Below, piece after piece: positions 1 to 10,946 of a stretch of 64,000 nt of DNA. Location: assembly GCA_029891345.1 (NCBI GenBank), contig CM056994.1, positions 221,072,491 to 221,136,490 of the forward strand, read 5' to 3'. Positions within the stretch are counted from its first letter, which is position 1, and each line of letters begins with the position of its first letter. The stretch comes from Dryococelus australis (Eukaryota > Arthropoda > Insecta > Phasmatodea > Phasmatidae). The notes beneath the pieces were generated by a model. It made no database searches and was not told where the DNA came from. It saw nothing but the letters and a program-made list of their open reading frames with translations. The position numbers and the translations under genes are program-made.

Positions 1-260
1 ACAGTCTGGATCATTAAGCAAACCTTAAACGACTATAAATCGACCAAAACACTAAACTGCAATTGGACACCTATCAAACCCTTTAAGCGGTGCCAAGCCG
101 CTGCTATCAAACAGTTTCATTTACAAATAATTTTCCAGCAAATGTCCACATAATTACACATCATCCGTCTGCCATAACTCACTAGTATGTTGATGCCTTG
201 TGGTGGGATGGGAAAGGGTTAAATGAGGTTTTGACGGTGATGGTGAGGTCTAGAAATGAC
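1..260 (-). mobile_element. 5' leader of an LTR retroelement leaving the window
   Basis: On the minus strand this stretch lies just downstream of a convincing primer-binding site, so it should be the untranslated leader, and perhaps the gag start, of an LTR retrotransposon whose body is left of position 1. No coding domain is visible here. This is an inference from the primer-binding site alone. Confidence 0.35.
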
Positions 261-278
261 TACGCCCTGTTGGCGCCA
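261..278 (-). other. Retroelement primer-binding site
   Basis: On the minus strand this reads TGGCGCCAACAGGGCGTA. The TGG start (complement of the tRNA CCA end) and the TGGCGCC...ACAGGG pattern are those of retroelement tRNA primer sites. It is preceded on the minus strand by ...GGCA and a 2-nt spacer TC, which is how an LTR ending in CA normally abuts its primer site. Confidence 0.5.
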
Positions 279-280
279 GA

Positions 281-1060
281 TGCCGTCAAGGCGACGTCAG
301 TGTTGATGCTGCATCTGTTAACCTCGGGGTTGTGGGCCGTACGCCCGGACCAATCTCCTCGCAGCTGAAGTGTTGACCTCTGCCCTGTTGATTACTGCTC
401 CAGATGAGTGATGTTTGATAAACGATAGCCCATCAGTCAGCTATGCACCATTATTGATCTTGGCGGGAAAATTACCTAACTCTTACACGTGTGTAGGTGG
501 GCTGTCAGGGCTTCCCACATGCCCATACAATGCGAAACAAAATTCATAAACACTTGCATATTAAATGATTTTCGTAAGCTGAGTGAGCGGGTATTGTAAG
601 GGCCTGTCCCCCGACACCCATTATGTGACGTAAATAAAGTACGTACCGCTCAATTCACAGTCGTATTTATTATGTTGAATTACATTTTCTTCAGCGAGGG
701 CATTTTACACTAAAACGTCGGAGCTCATAACACACACTCCACCTCCGTAGGTTACTACACGCTGACTAACTTCCTGCTTGACGCACGGGCTCGCTTCATT
801 TTACCCTCATGCCAAAACGGGACTACTTTCTGTCATACCTTGCAGTACCTACCCTTGCAACATGCTTAGTAACTAAATAAACATTCAAAAAATACAAAAA
901 ACTACAGTGCAATACAAAACTCTTGTGAATGGAATGGGCAAAGCACTGCGTGAATGATGAAATAAATAATGGCACATAACTTTTGCACTGTAAACAATTA
1001 ACACTCAAATAAAACAAAACAAGCTATAAATCCTTTACTTAAAACACAACAACAATGTCT
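281..1060 (-). mobile_element. Probable 5' LTR, outer end unresolved
   Basis: The left edge (TGCCGTC on the plus strand, so ...GACGGCA on the minus strand) is fixed by the adjacent primer-binding site. An AATAAA polyadenylation signal on the minus strand near 666-672 fits an LTR R region. I could not find the outer TG end, so the right limit is a guess. No partner LTR lies in the window. Confidence 0.3.
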
Positions 1061-2720
1061 TTAATAAGGCCTTCATGCTCTTAGTTCCAATGATCGGTTT
1101 ATTTCATCCTCCTCCGCGCCGTCTCCATGGCAACCACCAATTTGCTCTGCACCAGCGTGCCCTTGCACTTGCGTTGTACCTGATCGCTCCAGCGACTGGA
1201 CGCACACTCTACACTGTGTATAGAGCACGCAGCCCTGCTGCAGCGGCGCAGGCTATGGTTTTACAAACTGTCTTAGGGGTAGGGGCACACAGAAACCCCC
1301 CCTCCCCCCCCCCCCTTACAGACAGTTCATAGGTCGTCCGATGTTACTAGCTGCAGATGTGGGCCAGCCTGTGTGACACCAGAGGTGGTACCGCCGCTCC
1401 TATGGCCCTGCTGCACGATGCGTTACCGGTGGTTGTCCATTCCTGCTAGGCAACTCCGGCTGCTTGCTTTGTTGACACAGTGGTGGCGGGTGTGCCCGCC
1501 GACATGACCGCCGAAGGCAGAGCGAGCTCCCTGACTCGCTGCCCTTGCTGTCTTGCTCGTTCTGCTGTCTCTGGGTGCGACCCAGCTGAACAGTCCCTGA
1601 AAACATACTTGCACCTACATTAACTCCTTGCTTTAGTTCAACCTGCTTATCTACATGCTGCTCATGCTTTCTCGCTTGCTCCTGTTCCTCTTGCTCTGCT
1701 TGTGTTTCCTCTACTTGCGCTTGCACATGCTCGTCGTGCTTCTCTTGCTCTTGTATTTTCAGAAGCATTACAGATTCCCTGAGGGGCTTATCAACACCGG
1801 ATAACTCCTGCACACTTTCCTCCTCCTACCTTGCATCTCTTTGAAGTGCTGCTTCACCTTCTGTACCGTTCTGCCCCTCCTGGAGCTCATTGGCGGTGTT
1901 TCCGTCCTACCTCACCTCTGGTGGTGAACTCGTTGGTGCTCACGGGCGGGTCCTCTGCTGGATCTCCCTCCTGAATTGCTGCCACACCTCGCATCTCCTC
2001 TTACTCCTCCCTGAGGTCAGCATGGCCTGCACTGTCGTGGGGTCGGGACACACCAGGATCGACTTCTCTGCAGATGGTCTCCTGATGCTCTCACCCTTCT
2101 CTCGCCCAACTTGCTATATACATATGGCGTCTCCTACTTACTTGCTTTTATAAAAAAAATCCTCCCCTCATGCTTGCTGATATCCTCCCACTCGTTTCTT
2201 ATATGCACTCACTTGCTACTTGCTAGTTATGTTCATACTCCCCTTTCCTGCTTTGTACATGTACTCCTGCATCACCTCTTGCACTTACTTACTACAATGG
2301 TATGTATATTCCCTCCTGCATGCTATGTACAGCCTGCTTACTTGCTGATAACGCTAATATGGATGATAGTTTTTGCTGGAGTGACGTGATGAACATGAGG
2401 TTAACTTGCACAATGTTTACATTGTTGGATACTTCGTTGTTACTACGCTAACTCCCTTTCTTGCTTGCAAGATGATATTCACAATGAACTCCAAACTTGC
2501 GAAATGAATGATATAAACAATGCTGAAAAAAAAAAAAATGTGTGCATGTGCTCTCCACATGCTATTGTTGACATTGTGATTTCCTTGCAGTTAGATGTGT
2601 ACGGGAGTTAATTAATTCTTTCTCATGCAGGTGCTCACTATACAATTTCTTTTTCATGTGCTTGTCCGTTATTGTAGGAAGGCTGTGAAAAATGTTGCGA
2701 TCTGCCAGAATGGTACATGT
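1061..2720. other. Unassigned region with cytosine-rich and CTTGC-rich tracts
   Basis: There is no recognisable gene apart from the Gln/Glu-rich reading frame listed separately. A cytosine-rich tract sits near 1,297-1,315. Between about 1,640 and 2,480 the plus strand is full of short CTTGCT/ACTTGC words, which suggests decayed simple-sequence expansion. A poly-A run lies near 2,527-2,538. Confidence 0.4.
1400..1813 (-). CDS. Gln/Glu-rich low-complexity reading frame, unclassified
   Basis: A 137-residue open frame. Roughly residues 18-65 are a charged Gln/Glu/Lys/His-rich segment likely to form a coiled coil, and the rest is Arg/Ser/Pro-rich. I recognise no family. A Gln-rich coiled coil also occurs in the gag-like frame at 47,303-48,020, so a retroelement origin is possible, but low-complexity composition alone could produce this frame. 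It has no visible promoter or splice context. Confidence 0.2.
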   Translation of the reverse strand: MQELSGVDKPLRESVMLLKIQEQEKHDEHVQAQVEETQAEQEEQEQARKHEQHVDKQVELKQGVNVGASMFSGTVQLGRTQRQQNEQDSKGSESGSSLCLRRSCRRAHPPPLCQQSKQPELPSRNGQPPVTHRAAGP

Positions 2721-3011
2721 TTAGATCTCTCTCTGCTCCTGTTGCCCTCTTACTACATTTGCATCACTGCGTGATGATTCATGCGTTCTCTCCAGAATTA
2801 TTGCGGCATGCATTAAATCTTCTAATGTTCCGTTTAACAGGAGTATTAAGGCTGCTCTGAATTCAGGTCGAGCTGTTTCAGCAATTACTTCCAGTACTTC
2901 ACGCTCAGGCAAATTTGGATGAAAGCGTTTAACAAGTTGACTCTTACGTGTAATGAAAGCGGTTAATGACTCGCCCAATTGTATAACACACTGTAATGTG
3001 ATCTCCTTCAA
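2721..3011 (-). pseudogene. Retrotransposon gag capsid fragment
   Basis: A 96-residue frame resembling the gag (capsid) domain of Ty3/gypsy elements. It opens with a QLGESLTAFITRKSQLV-type segment, then a conserved FHPNLPEREVLEVIAE stretch and a helical LMHAAIILERTH end. This layout of a Gly-Glu-Ser-Leu helix, a Leu-Pro-Glu turn and an Ala-Ala-Ile-Ile-Leu helix is familiar from retrotransposon gag proteins. No zinc knuckle, protease or reverse transcriptase adjoins it, so it is a fragment. It cannot be tied to the primer-binding site at 261-278, whose gag must lie further left. Family recognised by eye only. Confidence 0.55.
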
Positions 3012-3590
3012 GTCTGATAAATCACTGGCCAGTGGTCATGAACACATGTGTCTATATATTCTCTTATCAGAGTTGCAATGTTGTAGAGTACAGAGTACAT
3101 AGTTCAAGCGATAAGCTGTCAACACACACTATCTCATATGAGGTTATCATAGTTCTCATGCTACAGTCTAAATGTTTGAGGATGACATGTAATATACGGC
3201 TGAAATGGCCAATTAGGAAGTGTTTCCCCGGCAATGGCCCGTTAAACTAGGGCTGCTGCCACAGTTCTTTGGGAAATGTTCTTTAATGAAACTGCCTGTA
3301 TGTGGGAAACCCTTTTAATATACATTATAGCCCATATTATCACATACATATATAATAACATAAGAAATACATATCAAGGATTATAAACCAATTCTACATA
3401 ACCTAAAATTCTAACAAATAATTCTAAAGACCCAAAACCAAAAGACATTAGTGAAATAGATTCTTGAGATATAATTTCTTGGAAAACGTTCCGAGTTACT
3501 GAAGGTGTTAGTAGTAGTACTGCTATTATAAGTTCATTTGGAAACCCTGTTATGTATTCAAGAAAGAAAATCAAATTTAATGTTGGTTAT
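3012..3590. other. AT-rich stretch with no recognised feature
   Basis: No gene, RNA or repeat boundary is visible. The right half may be the decayed upstream part of the LINE fragment that becomes recognisable after about 3,600. Confidence 0.4.
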
Positions 3591-3599
3591 CAAATTTAT

Positions 3600-4071
3600 T
3601 TGTATAGATAGTTAACATAATTAAAAATTCCTAAAATCCTATGAAAATTACTCAAATTATGTAATGCATGATAATAAAAAGTAAACGCCCCAGAACTTCG
3701 TAACAACATAGAAAATAGTAACATAACACTATTTGCTGATAAAACCAGTCTGATAACTACAGAATCCAACCTTGATAATCTTAGATATATTATTGAGTAA
3801 ACATTAACATCCTTAGATTTAACTGGTTTCAAATACATAATTAATGAATGTTGAAAAGACACAGTAATCCAATATTGTAAACATGGTAGGGATTAAGTAT
3901 AAATATTAATTAATTATAAAATTCAAAAAATTATGAAGCTGTTGTAGTGAAATTTTTAGGTTTGCAATATGGTGAATGATGATATTCAATTAGAAGTAAT
4001 TACTGAATTATGACTATCATCACCACAGTAAAGGAATGTGACTAGAAATTAATATATGTGGAACATGGTGC

Positions 4072-4132
<61 letters not shown>

Positions 4133-4640
4133 GCTAGTTGAAAATTATAAATTTTTTTTATTAATAATTGCTAATTTCTAATTAATAATTCTTGTCTTTG
4201 TATATTGTTACTAGGAATTAGTCCATTAATTGTACTCATATATGGACATGTAATATGATATTTAAAATAAATGGTATGAACATATCAAGATGTTAGAAAA
4301 TTAACTTTCTATAATTTGTTGTGTGTGAAGAGCCCTTAGTGCAATGTTAGAGGAAAAAACTCTACTGATAATATATTATCCATTTTTTTAACTCTGCAAT
4401 GATGTATGCAGTTGAATTTTGGGGAAATTCAATTCATAGTAAAACAAAATATTTTTGGCCCAAACAAAAACTCTACCTAGGCATATCAAGTGTAAACAAA
4501 AGGACCTCTTTTAAACAATTTTTTAAAGCCTGTGAAATAAAAATGCTCTACATTAAAAAAGTCATTCTTGTAATTAAATTTGTAAAACAAAACATAGATG
4601 GTTTTTAAAAAACGAAAATGTTCGTCAGTAGAATACTAGA
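3600..4640 (+). pseudogene. Decayed LINE reverse transcriptase, C-terminal part
   Basis: Broken plus-strand frames still show the order of motifs of a non-LTR retrotransposon reverse transcriptase. Near 3,730 is FADKTSLITT, the catalytic FADD box with its second Asp changed to Lys. Near 3,955 is FLGLQYG, matching the common KFLGLQ motif. At 4,399-4,608 is AVEFWGNSIHSKTK followed by KRTSFKQFFKACEIKMLY, matching the C-terminal FWGNSTHS...RTSCRELFK...LP block of Jockey/CR1-like LINEs. Stops and frameshifts run throughout, and a 60-nt ATT microsatellite interrupts it. It is on the opposite strand to the LINE array at the right of the window and belongs to a different family. Confidence 0.6.
4072..4132. 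repeat. (ATT)n microsatellite
   Basis: About 20 uninterrupted ATT units, inside the decayed LINE fragment. Confidence 0.95.
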
Positions 4641-4716
4641 AATGCCTATAAGCTCCAAGTTATGCTGCGTACGAGTTCTTTATTCGAATGAAGTCTTTAC
4701 AACTCGGGTAATTTTA

Positions 4717-4720
4717 CTAG
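4717..4720. repeat. Target-site duplication CTAG, left copy
   Basis: CTAG sits exactly where homology between the left LTR (4,721) and the other two LTR copies begins. The same four bases follow the right LTR at 27,580-27,583. Gypsy-type integration makes 4-5 bp duplications, so the whole array looks like one original insertion. Confidence 0.65.
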
Positions 4721-6304
4721 TTTAAAGACTACTTTCTAATAATAGTAATAGGATAGCTTTAAACGTAGTACTGGAATTATAGTACTGTGGTAACTGATAA
4801 CAGATAGGTGTATATTTTGTAGGAGTTTTAGATGGGATTAGATATTTTACAATATTTTTGTTCTTGGTGCCAGTCTTTAGAAGAATATTAAATTTGTAAA
4901 TTCATTATCTGCTGTTGTAATGTGTAAGTGTGGGTGTGTTGGTCGAATGTTAACACAAATTGCAGTTGTGTGATAACGCCTCAGTAAGATACTTGCACAA
5001 AAGATTATTCAGGCATTGGAAATCATGCACGGACATGAACACATCAGTTGATCACACAAACACCATCACTCCAAGATTATGATTGCTACTTAAATATAGC
5101 TAATTAGGCATTTCTTTTAGATAAGGAAAACAAAATATCTTTGAAGTATTTACTGGGAATATGCAAGGGAAACATTAAGATAACACAGCAGGACATATGC
5201 ACTTCTATTAAATTATAATAAAAATGAAATTATTTATTAGTATTCTACCGTCAATGTCAGAATTCAGATACTACCTAACAAATAACACCACAGTCAACAC
5301 AATATGACCAGACCACATAATGTTAAGGTTTGAATATGGTCAAAATTAATGCTGTATTTAACTTCTGCTTCGTGTTTAGCTTATCGGCGGAGCATGCTTG
5401 AGAGACAAATTATCTAGAGACCACTGAGATGTATTCTGTTATCTTTCACAAAAAGAAAATTGGCGATTTGATCAGTTCCATTACTAGCACCACTTTTAAT
5501 TTAGAAATTGCTGAAGACAAGTAAGTTATTTTCTGTTCAATTACACTGGATGGCAGGATACACCTTGGCTAATAAACTGAAACCTTACTTGACAGTGATT
5601 CAGCAAACAGATATGTCTGCAGGTCTGCACTGAATGTCTGGAAGGAATATCAGTATCTCACTGACTCGTCCTCTTCCCTCAGGATAATACGATTCCAGTC
5701 GTGGACGCTCCTCTGCTACGTCAATCTGACATCATCTTGGTGTCAGTCTTCATAGATAACCAGGCGTCCTCTCGGAGCGATCGCATTAGCGTACCATCCA
5801 TCTCCATGATGTAGAACAGACTCTCTCTTTTAAGCTCTTCTCCTTAGTTCCTTAGTAACATTCGCTCGCAACAAACCATTTTTAAGTTTTATTGCAGCTA
5901 TTTGAACTTCGCTGCAATTGGCATAGATAAAAGTAAACCTTTTAGCAAGCTGGCTAAGGTTATAGTGTTCGTCTAGCCATTAATGTTGGCAAATTATGAC
6001 AATAGAGAACATTATTAATGAGTTCATATATGTGACTACCAAAATACTAATTTCAGTTTGTTGATGAAAATATTAATAAAGGTGTTGTAAATCACAAATC
6101 AAACTTTGTTTGAATATAAGTAATTAATTAAGCTTATTATCTTCATAAATCTGTTTCTCACTTTCTTTTCCAAACATTGAAAAAAATTGATAGTGCAGAC
6201 AACTAAGGTAAATAAAATTATTTACATTTTACTTTCAAACATAACCTGGCATTAAACAAATCAAGAACAATGTTTTGGAATTACTGTAAGGGCAAACCCT
6301 TACA
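4721..6304 (-). repeat. LTR copy A (left, 3' LTR)
   Basis: 1,584 bp. On the minus strand it starts TGTAAGGG within the palindrome TGTAAGGG-TTTG-CCCTTACA and ends ...AGTCTTTAAA, an unusual terminus since most LTRs end in CA. The right edge is fixed by the polypurine tract, the left by the CTAG duplication and by loss of homology to copies B and C. It differs from copies B and C by one fewer A at the left tip and C instead of T at 4,764. Confidence 0.8.
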
Positions 6305-6316
6305 GATGCCCCATTT
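6305..6316 (-). other. Polypurine tract next to LTR A
   Basis: The minus strand reads AAATGGGGCATC immediately before the LTR start TGTAAGGG. A short purine run with GGGG directly upstream of U3 is the plus-strand primer site of LTR retroelements. The second copy is at 16,984-16,995. Confidence 0.5.
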
Positions 6317-6587
6317 AAGTGTTAAGCCAAAATTACAAGTGTTTACAAAATACTTACTAAGAATTTAGAGTGCAGTATAATAAACAAATTAATTGAACTG
6401 ACTAACTGATGGCATTTAACCTAACATACAATACAATTTATCAACAATAACAACCTTATGGCAGGAAATGAAACTTCTGAAACAAATCTCTAACTTTAAC
6501 ATAACAAGTAAACATAAAATATTTTCAATATTTAAAAATAATAGAAATTTTAACCCTAGTTAAGCAGTCATCATATCTGAAACAAAA

Positions 6588-6896
6588 TTACAGAATGTTC
6601 ACGATAAACATTTTCACTAATAAGTACATAAAAGAATTCACAATTTTATTCAGTAGTAGTTTTGAAACACACAGAAATGTTTTTTGCTCCTCATGAATGT
6701 TGGCAGCAGGAAGATTTGGCAATACTTGTCCGAAAACAGCTACATAACTGTCAGTAACTGTCATGTTCCTTGGGAATCCAGTGCGTTGGCCTCCTACTCG
6801 CTGATGGGAAAGTTTCAGCACAGTGTTCATCGTTGAGGTATCAACGAAAATATGTCTGTACACTGGTAACATATACATATTCACAGTTACTGACAC
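6588..6896 (-). CDS. Unclassified 102-residue frame in the 3' part of the element
   Basis: Open frame between the nested DNA transposon and the 3' LTR, where some gypsy elements carry env or an extra ORF. The sequence (MSVTVNMYMLPVYRHIF..., ending in a hydrophobic Leu/Val/Ile stretch) matches no family I know and shows no signal peptide or fusion motif. It is identical at 17,267-17,575. It may be chance. Confidence 0.2.
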   Translation of the reverse strand: MSVTVNMYMLPVYRHIFVDTSTMNTVLKLSHQRVGGQRTGFPRNMTVTDSYVAVFGQVLPNLPAANIHEEQKTFLCVSKLLLNKIVNSFMYLLVKMFIVNIL

Positions 6897-6899
6897 AGA

Positions 6900-7880
6900 G
6901 TTTATGAACTACTGTAGCAGTTCATTTTAGACGTATACTAAACACAATGTTGTATAGTGACCCTTTTCTTTAGGCACTTGTTAAAATGTTTATCTTGTCT
7001 GCCCCACTAATATTTATTTTCCTTCTTCACAGTTCAGTTTATCACAACGTAGTAATATTGCTATGTTCACAAGTCATACGTTATGTTTGGCCACAGTGCA
7101 ACTGAAGTGATATCTGCCAGGCAGAGTATACCATTTAATTACTATTGCTTATTCCAACAATTACAACAACTAATTGAGGATTATTAAAGAAGACCCTAGA
7201 CATTGCTAAGTGGTAGACTGCTATAGAAAGCATTTTGCTTTCAAACCCTAATCAACGTTGGTGTTCCAAGTTTGTACTTGGACTTCAACAGTGACACTGG
7301 ATCATGTTTTTGAATGTAAAATCCATTCATTTCAGAATATGAAAACAACAATAAAATAATATGTACAATAAATATACCCTACAACATACATTATACTGCA
7401 ATAAAACAATAAATAGTTGAACAAGAAAACATACACCAATATTATCATGAAGACAGTGAAACTTCTTGAGTGTGCTTACCGTGTGAAATCTTAGAAGGAA
7501 ATGCAAAGGAAATATATTTGTCTCACCAATATTTCCCAACATCAAATTTTCTCCAATTTACAGGAATATCAACTAACAAAATTTAAGTACAGCTCAAATG
7601 ATGTTAGTGTGTTTGGGAACATGTTTGTGCTTTTATGTATTTTGAAAGTATATAACACAAAGAGTTCTTTCCCTTTAGTGTAAGTAGGTCATAGACTTCC
7701 AAGGTTATTACAGACAGATTGTAATTCGTTGTTGAAACCCACAATAGTCGCAACTTAGGTTGTAGACAAGTATCCCATTCCTCGTTTTCTTCATGCATCA
7801 ATTTCATGCAACAGTATACATGACAGGTTAACTTAAGGCAATAACAGCAGCATGATTACATGTTCAGGGCGACTGTATGT
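6900..7880. other. AT-rich 3' internal region of the element, no recognised gene
   Basis: Several short frames of 60-72 residues occur on both strands, but none resembles a protein family. Repeated unchanged at about 17,579-18,559. Confidence 0.5.
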
Positions 7881-7887
7881 AGAAGAT

Positions 7888-8036
7888 GATATTTATTTAT
7901 TTATTTTTCATATTGTAGGATTGCTAATTCAAGGTTGGCGAGCAAACATAAGGGTGCGGCAAAAATTATATAGTACAAGATACTTCAATAAGAATACAAG
8001 TAATAACATAATAACACTCAATAAACAAGAACACTA
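7888..8036 (-). mobile_element. Possible 5'-truncated LINE 3' end
   Basis: On the minus strand a unique stretch (GCCGCACCCTTATG...) ends in an (AAAT)n tail at about 7,888-7,906, the look of a severely truncated non-LTR retrotransposon. No target-site duplication was found, so this is tentative. Second copy near 18,567-18,715. Confidence 0.3.
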
Positions 8037-8788
8037 GTGCCCGGTTGCACCATTTGAGTTTACAACCGTGATCCAGGTTCATTGCATGTTTGAACTAAGA
8101 TCAGTGTATATGAAGTGTTGCACCAATGCATTTCTCGCCTTGAACCAGGTTCATTTTTTTCGTTGTACATGAACCACCAGACTCAATGGTTCAAAGTAAA
8201 TGATCTGGGTTCAAGTTGTTATTTATCTATGGTCTGTATTATATTGGAGGTTTTGATCATGTTGTTTATGTCAATGTCATCAATAAAGATTTTTTGTAAA
8301 GAAGGCTTTTAATTTTGCTTAGTTCGTGTTTTCATTATGAAGGCAACAGAATTAGAAGATGCAATGTCGATTTCGGTGTAACATACAAAATGGTTCGACA
8401 CCTATCATGTTTGTTACTTCATAAATTACTTACAGCTAATTATTTGTATCACGATGCATTCTTCAGAAAATAAACTGGATAATGTTTTTGAGTAACATTT
8501 TTTCCCATGAAGTACCTAGGCCAAGACAGTATATGAGCATCCTTTCCAGGACCTATATGATGAGAAATGTAAGATGTGATTCCGTCTACAGACTACTTTG
8601 GAATTGTTACATAAAATCGGAATAAATTTAATTTTTTATTGCAACAGGAATATGCCTGCTTCTTTCCTCAATCAATTACTGTTGACACTTAGGTTTTATG
8701 CACTTGGTCGTTTTTGATTGTGTGTAGCGATCTAATGGGTATACACAAGTTCACAGCTTGAAGAATAGTACACAGGGTAACACACCAG

Positions 8789-9562
8789 GGGCCTATTCCA
8801 TAAAAGATGCAATTCAACAGGTGACATTCCGACAAATGTGTGTTTCATAAAAGTTGACAATTTTACAAATTTGTTATGACAAATTTGTAGAATTGTATGA
8901 CAATTTGAAAAATAGTTATTTCACAAAAATTTAGAACAGTCACAGTTAATAACCTGACAAATTTGTCAAATATTACACTATAGACGGTTTTAGGAAACAG
9001 ATAAGTATAATCACTTGGTGACATATCTACAAATTTGTAGAATTGTCATTGCAGAAGTGACAGACAAGCTTTCCTATGTAACCAGTAATTTGTAATGTTT
9101 ATATAACATGGCAGTGCAATTGTGTTTCAATATTATGTGAATTAAAACATTGCTTTCCAAATAGCACAACCTTTTCCTCTCACATCAGGTTAATATAGTA
9201 ATCTTATCCACATTTCTCGACATTCTGCTGCTAGAGTGAACTAAGTTATATGGTCAAATTATTATTTACTGCTTAATTATTTGTGGTAGGAATCGAGAGT
9301 TCATGAATTGCATATAAGGCTGCGATTGATTATTGTAAGCCCACTTCAGAGCTTTCTAGCGTGTAATTAATGAAACTTATGGTTTGACGTGTAATTGTCA
9401 CATTTATGAAACAGTATTTTAAGGCTGGCAATTTACACTTTTTTGCCTGTCAAAGACAGGAAACTTGTATTATTTATGAAACATAACATTGTCATGACAT
9501 AGTGACAAGTTTGTCATATTTGACATAATTGTCGTATATGTCACGTTTTATGAAATAGGGCC
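8789..9562. mobile_element. MITE of about 774 bp with GGGCC-TATT ends
   Basis: Left end GGGCCTATTCCATAAAA, right end the inverse of GGGCCCTATTTCATAAAA, flanked by CAG on each side (possible 3-bp target duplication). There is no coding capacity. The interior is packed with copies of the palindrome ACAAATTTGT / GACAAATTTGTC, which would fold into many small hairpins. It sits inside the THAP-transposon composite. Copy at 19,468-20,242. Confidence 0.65.
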
Positions 9563-9676
9563 CAGATTGCACTTTTGGCTAATGATATTTTTTTTAATGC
9601 CAGCCAGTAGATGAGAACAGCGTAGTCCTACTATCGTGCAAACGTTTTATGAGATTGTAGGCTATCGTGGTGTCAT

Positions 9677-9822
9677 TGGTTCAACTGTACACATGCTTTA
9701 TCGTAACACGTCTTTAACTCATTTCCAGTTATGTGAACGACATTCTGCGAATTGAAATCAGCAACAATCGTTTGCCAAGCAAATTATTTATCTTTCAAAG
9801 ACACACCATCAGTCTTTCTCAT
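9677..9822 (-). pseudogene. Myb/SANT-like DNA-binding domain remnant
   Basis: Minus-strand frame beginning MRKTDGVSLKDK, one in-frame TAA, then FAWQTIVADFNSQ and a NELKTCYDKACVQLN end. The Trp in an aromatic-W-x-x-I-x-x-x-F-N spacing and the final Leu-Lys-x-Cys-(Trp/Tyr) helix resemble the zeste-type Myb/SANT domain of insect proteins, and Harbinger-type transposons encode such a protein. The stop and the abrupt end make it a pseudogene. Copy at 20,357-20,502. Confidence 0.4.
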
Positions 9823-10329
9823 TTTTTGTCGTGTTTCGGCACACGCAAATTGCTCATTATCAGAAAAAGAAAGTTACAACTGTCAACGCCAAGAACTATT
9901 TTTAGTGTTAATTCCAACCATGCCAATCCAAAATTTTTAAAAAGCCAAGAAATAATTATGTTTATATTTTCAATCAAATCTAGGAAAATAACTACAACCA
10001 TAGAACACAGATACTTATATAAAGCAAAGTTTCAGCACTTTCTCTGACCCGTGTTACTACTAGCGCTTGGTGAAAGTGCTATGGAACTACAAATGTACAA
10101 GCAGGAAGTTTGAATTGATACTACTAACTTCCACTCAAATTCTTGTTGAAATTTAAATTTCTGTAAATGCTGTATGCAGTGCAAAATCGGCGTGTGAATA
10201 CATGTTAAACATACCATTGAAATGTGTTTGAAATATATTTTATGGTATAATACTTGTAATAAAAAAAAATATGTACACATATTTAATTTATTTTCAATCG
10301 GAGGAATGAAAAGTGGGGCAAATGAGAAA

Positions 10330-10458
10330 CTTGTTGGCTTAGACAATCTAGAAATGTTGGATAATTTTTTTGTATGCAATAACCACTTTTTCAATTATTG
10401 CAGAAGTCTTGGAACAAAGAGACTTATAGGCTTTCTTTGCCAACACTACATCTGAAAA
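10330..10458 (+). pseudogene. THAP-like exon, left arm
   Basis: The plus strand ends with LSLPTLHLK, the conserved (A/S)(V/L)P-(S/T)-L-x-L close of THAP zinc-finger domains, followed by splice donor GTAAGT after one leftover base (phase 1). Upstream sequence is homologous to the right-arm exon at 11,698-11,903 read on the opposite strand, but frameshifts separate the zinc-ligand part from the end motif. Copy at 21,010-21,138 (with one substitution). Confidence 0.45.
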
Positions 10459-10946
10459 GTAAGTGCATTGTAAATTTTATGTACACTTTGATTTTATGTC
10501 CAAAATATATTTCATGAAAGATATATTTTGTTTTATATATATAGACACACACGTATGTATATATTTTATACTAGAGCTCAATTTTAGGTTCAGATTCTTG
10601 TATTAATTGTACCCTACCCTTCTATGTAGCCCGAGTAATCTTGTAAAGAAAATACTCAGATTGCGAACAACACTTATGTCTTCCATTCTGTTCTACCTGT
10701 GATATTATTATAAGCCTAATTCAATTATTTTTGTTCAAATAAATGTAAATTTTATAGATATTTGTGTTTAATAAATGGAATAACCACATTGGTCATTGAT
10801 GGTGGTGAACTTATTTTGAAAATACAGTTACCAATTTCAATCAATTCATCTCTCCCATTTTACAGCCAAGCACCTACCAAAAAAAGAAGTTACACAGGTG
10901 TTGAAGATCCACAGACTTTGTTAAATTTTGAAGAACATGCTATTTT

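Noticed and set aside
1075..1332. An 85-residue plus-strand frame ending in Pro/Ser
   Set aside because: No domain, spans a cytosine-rich tract, no splice or promoter context; probably chance.
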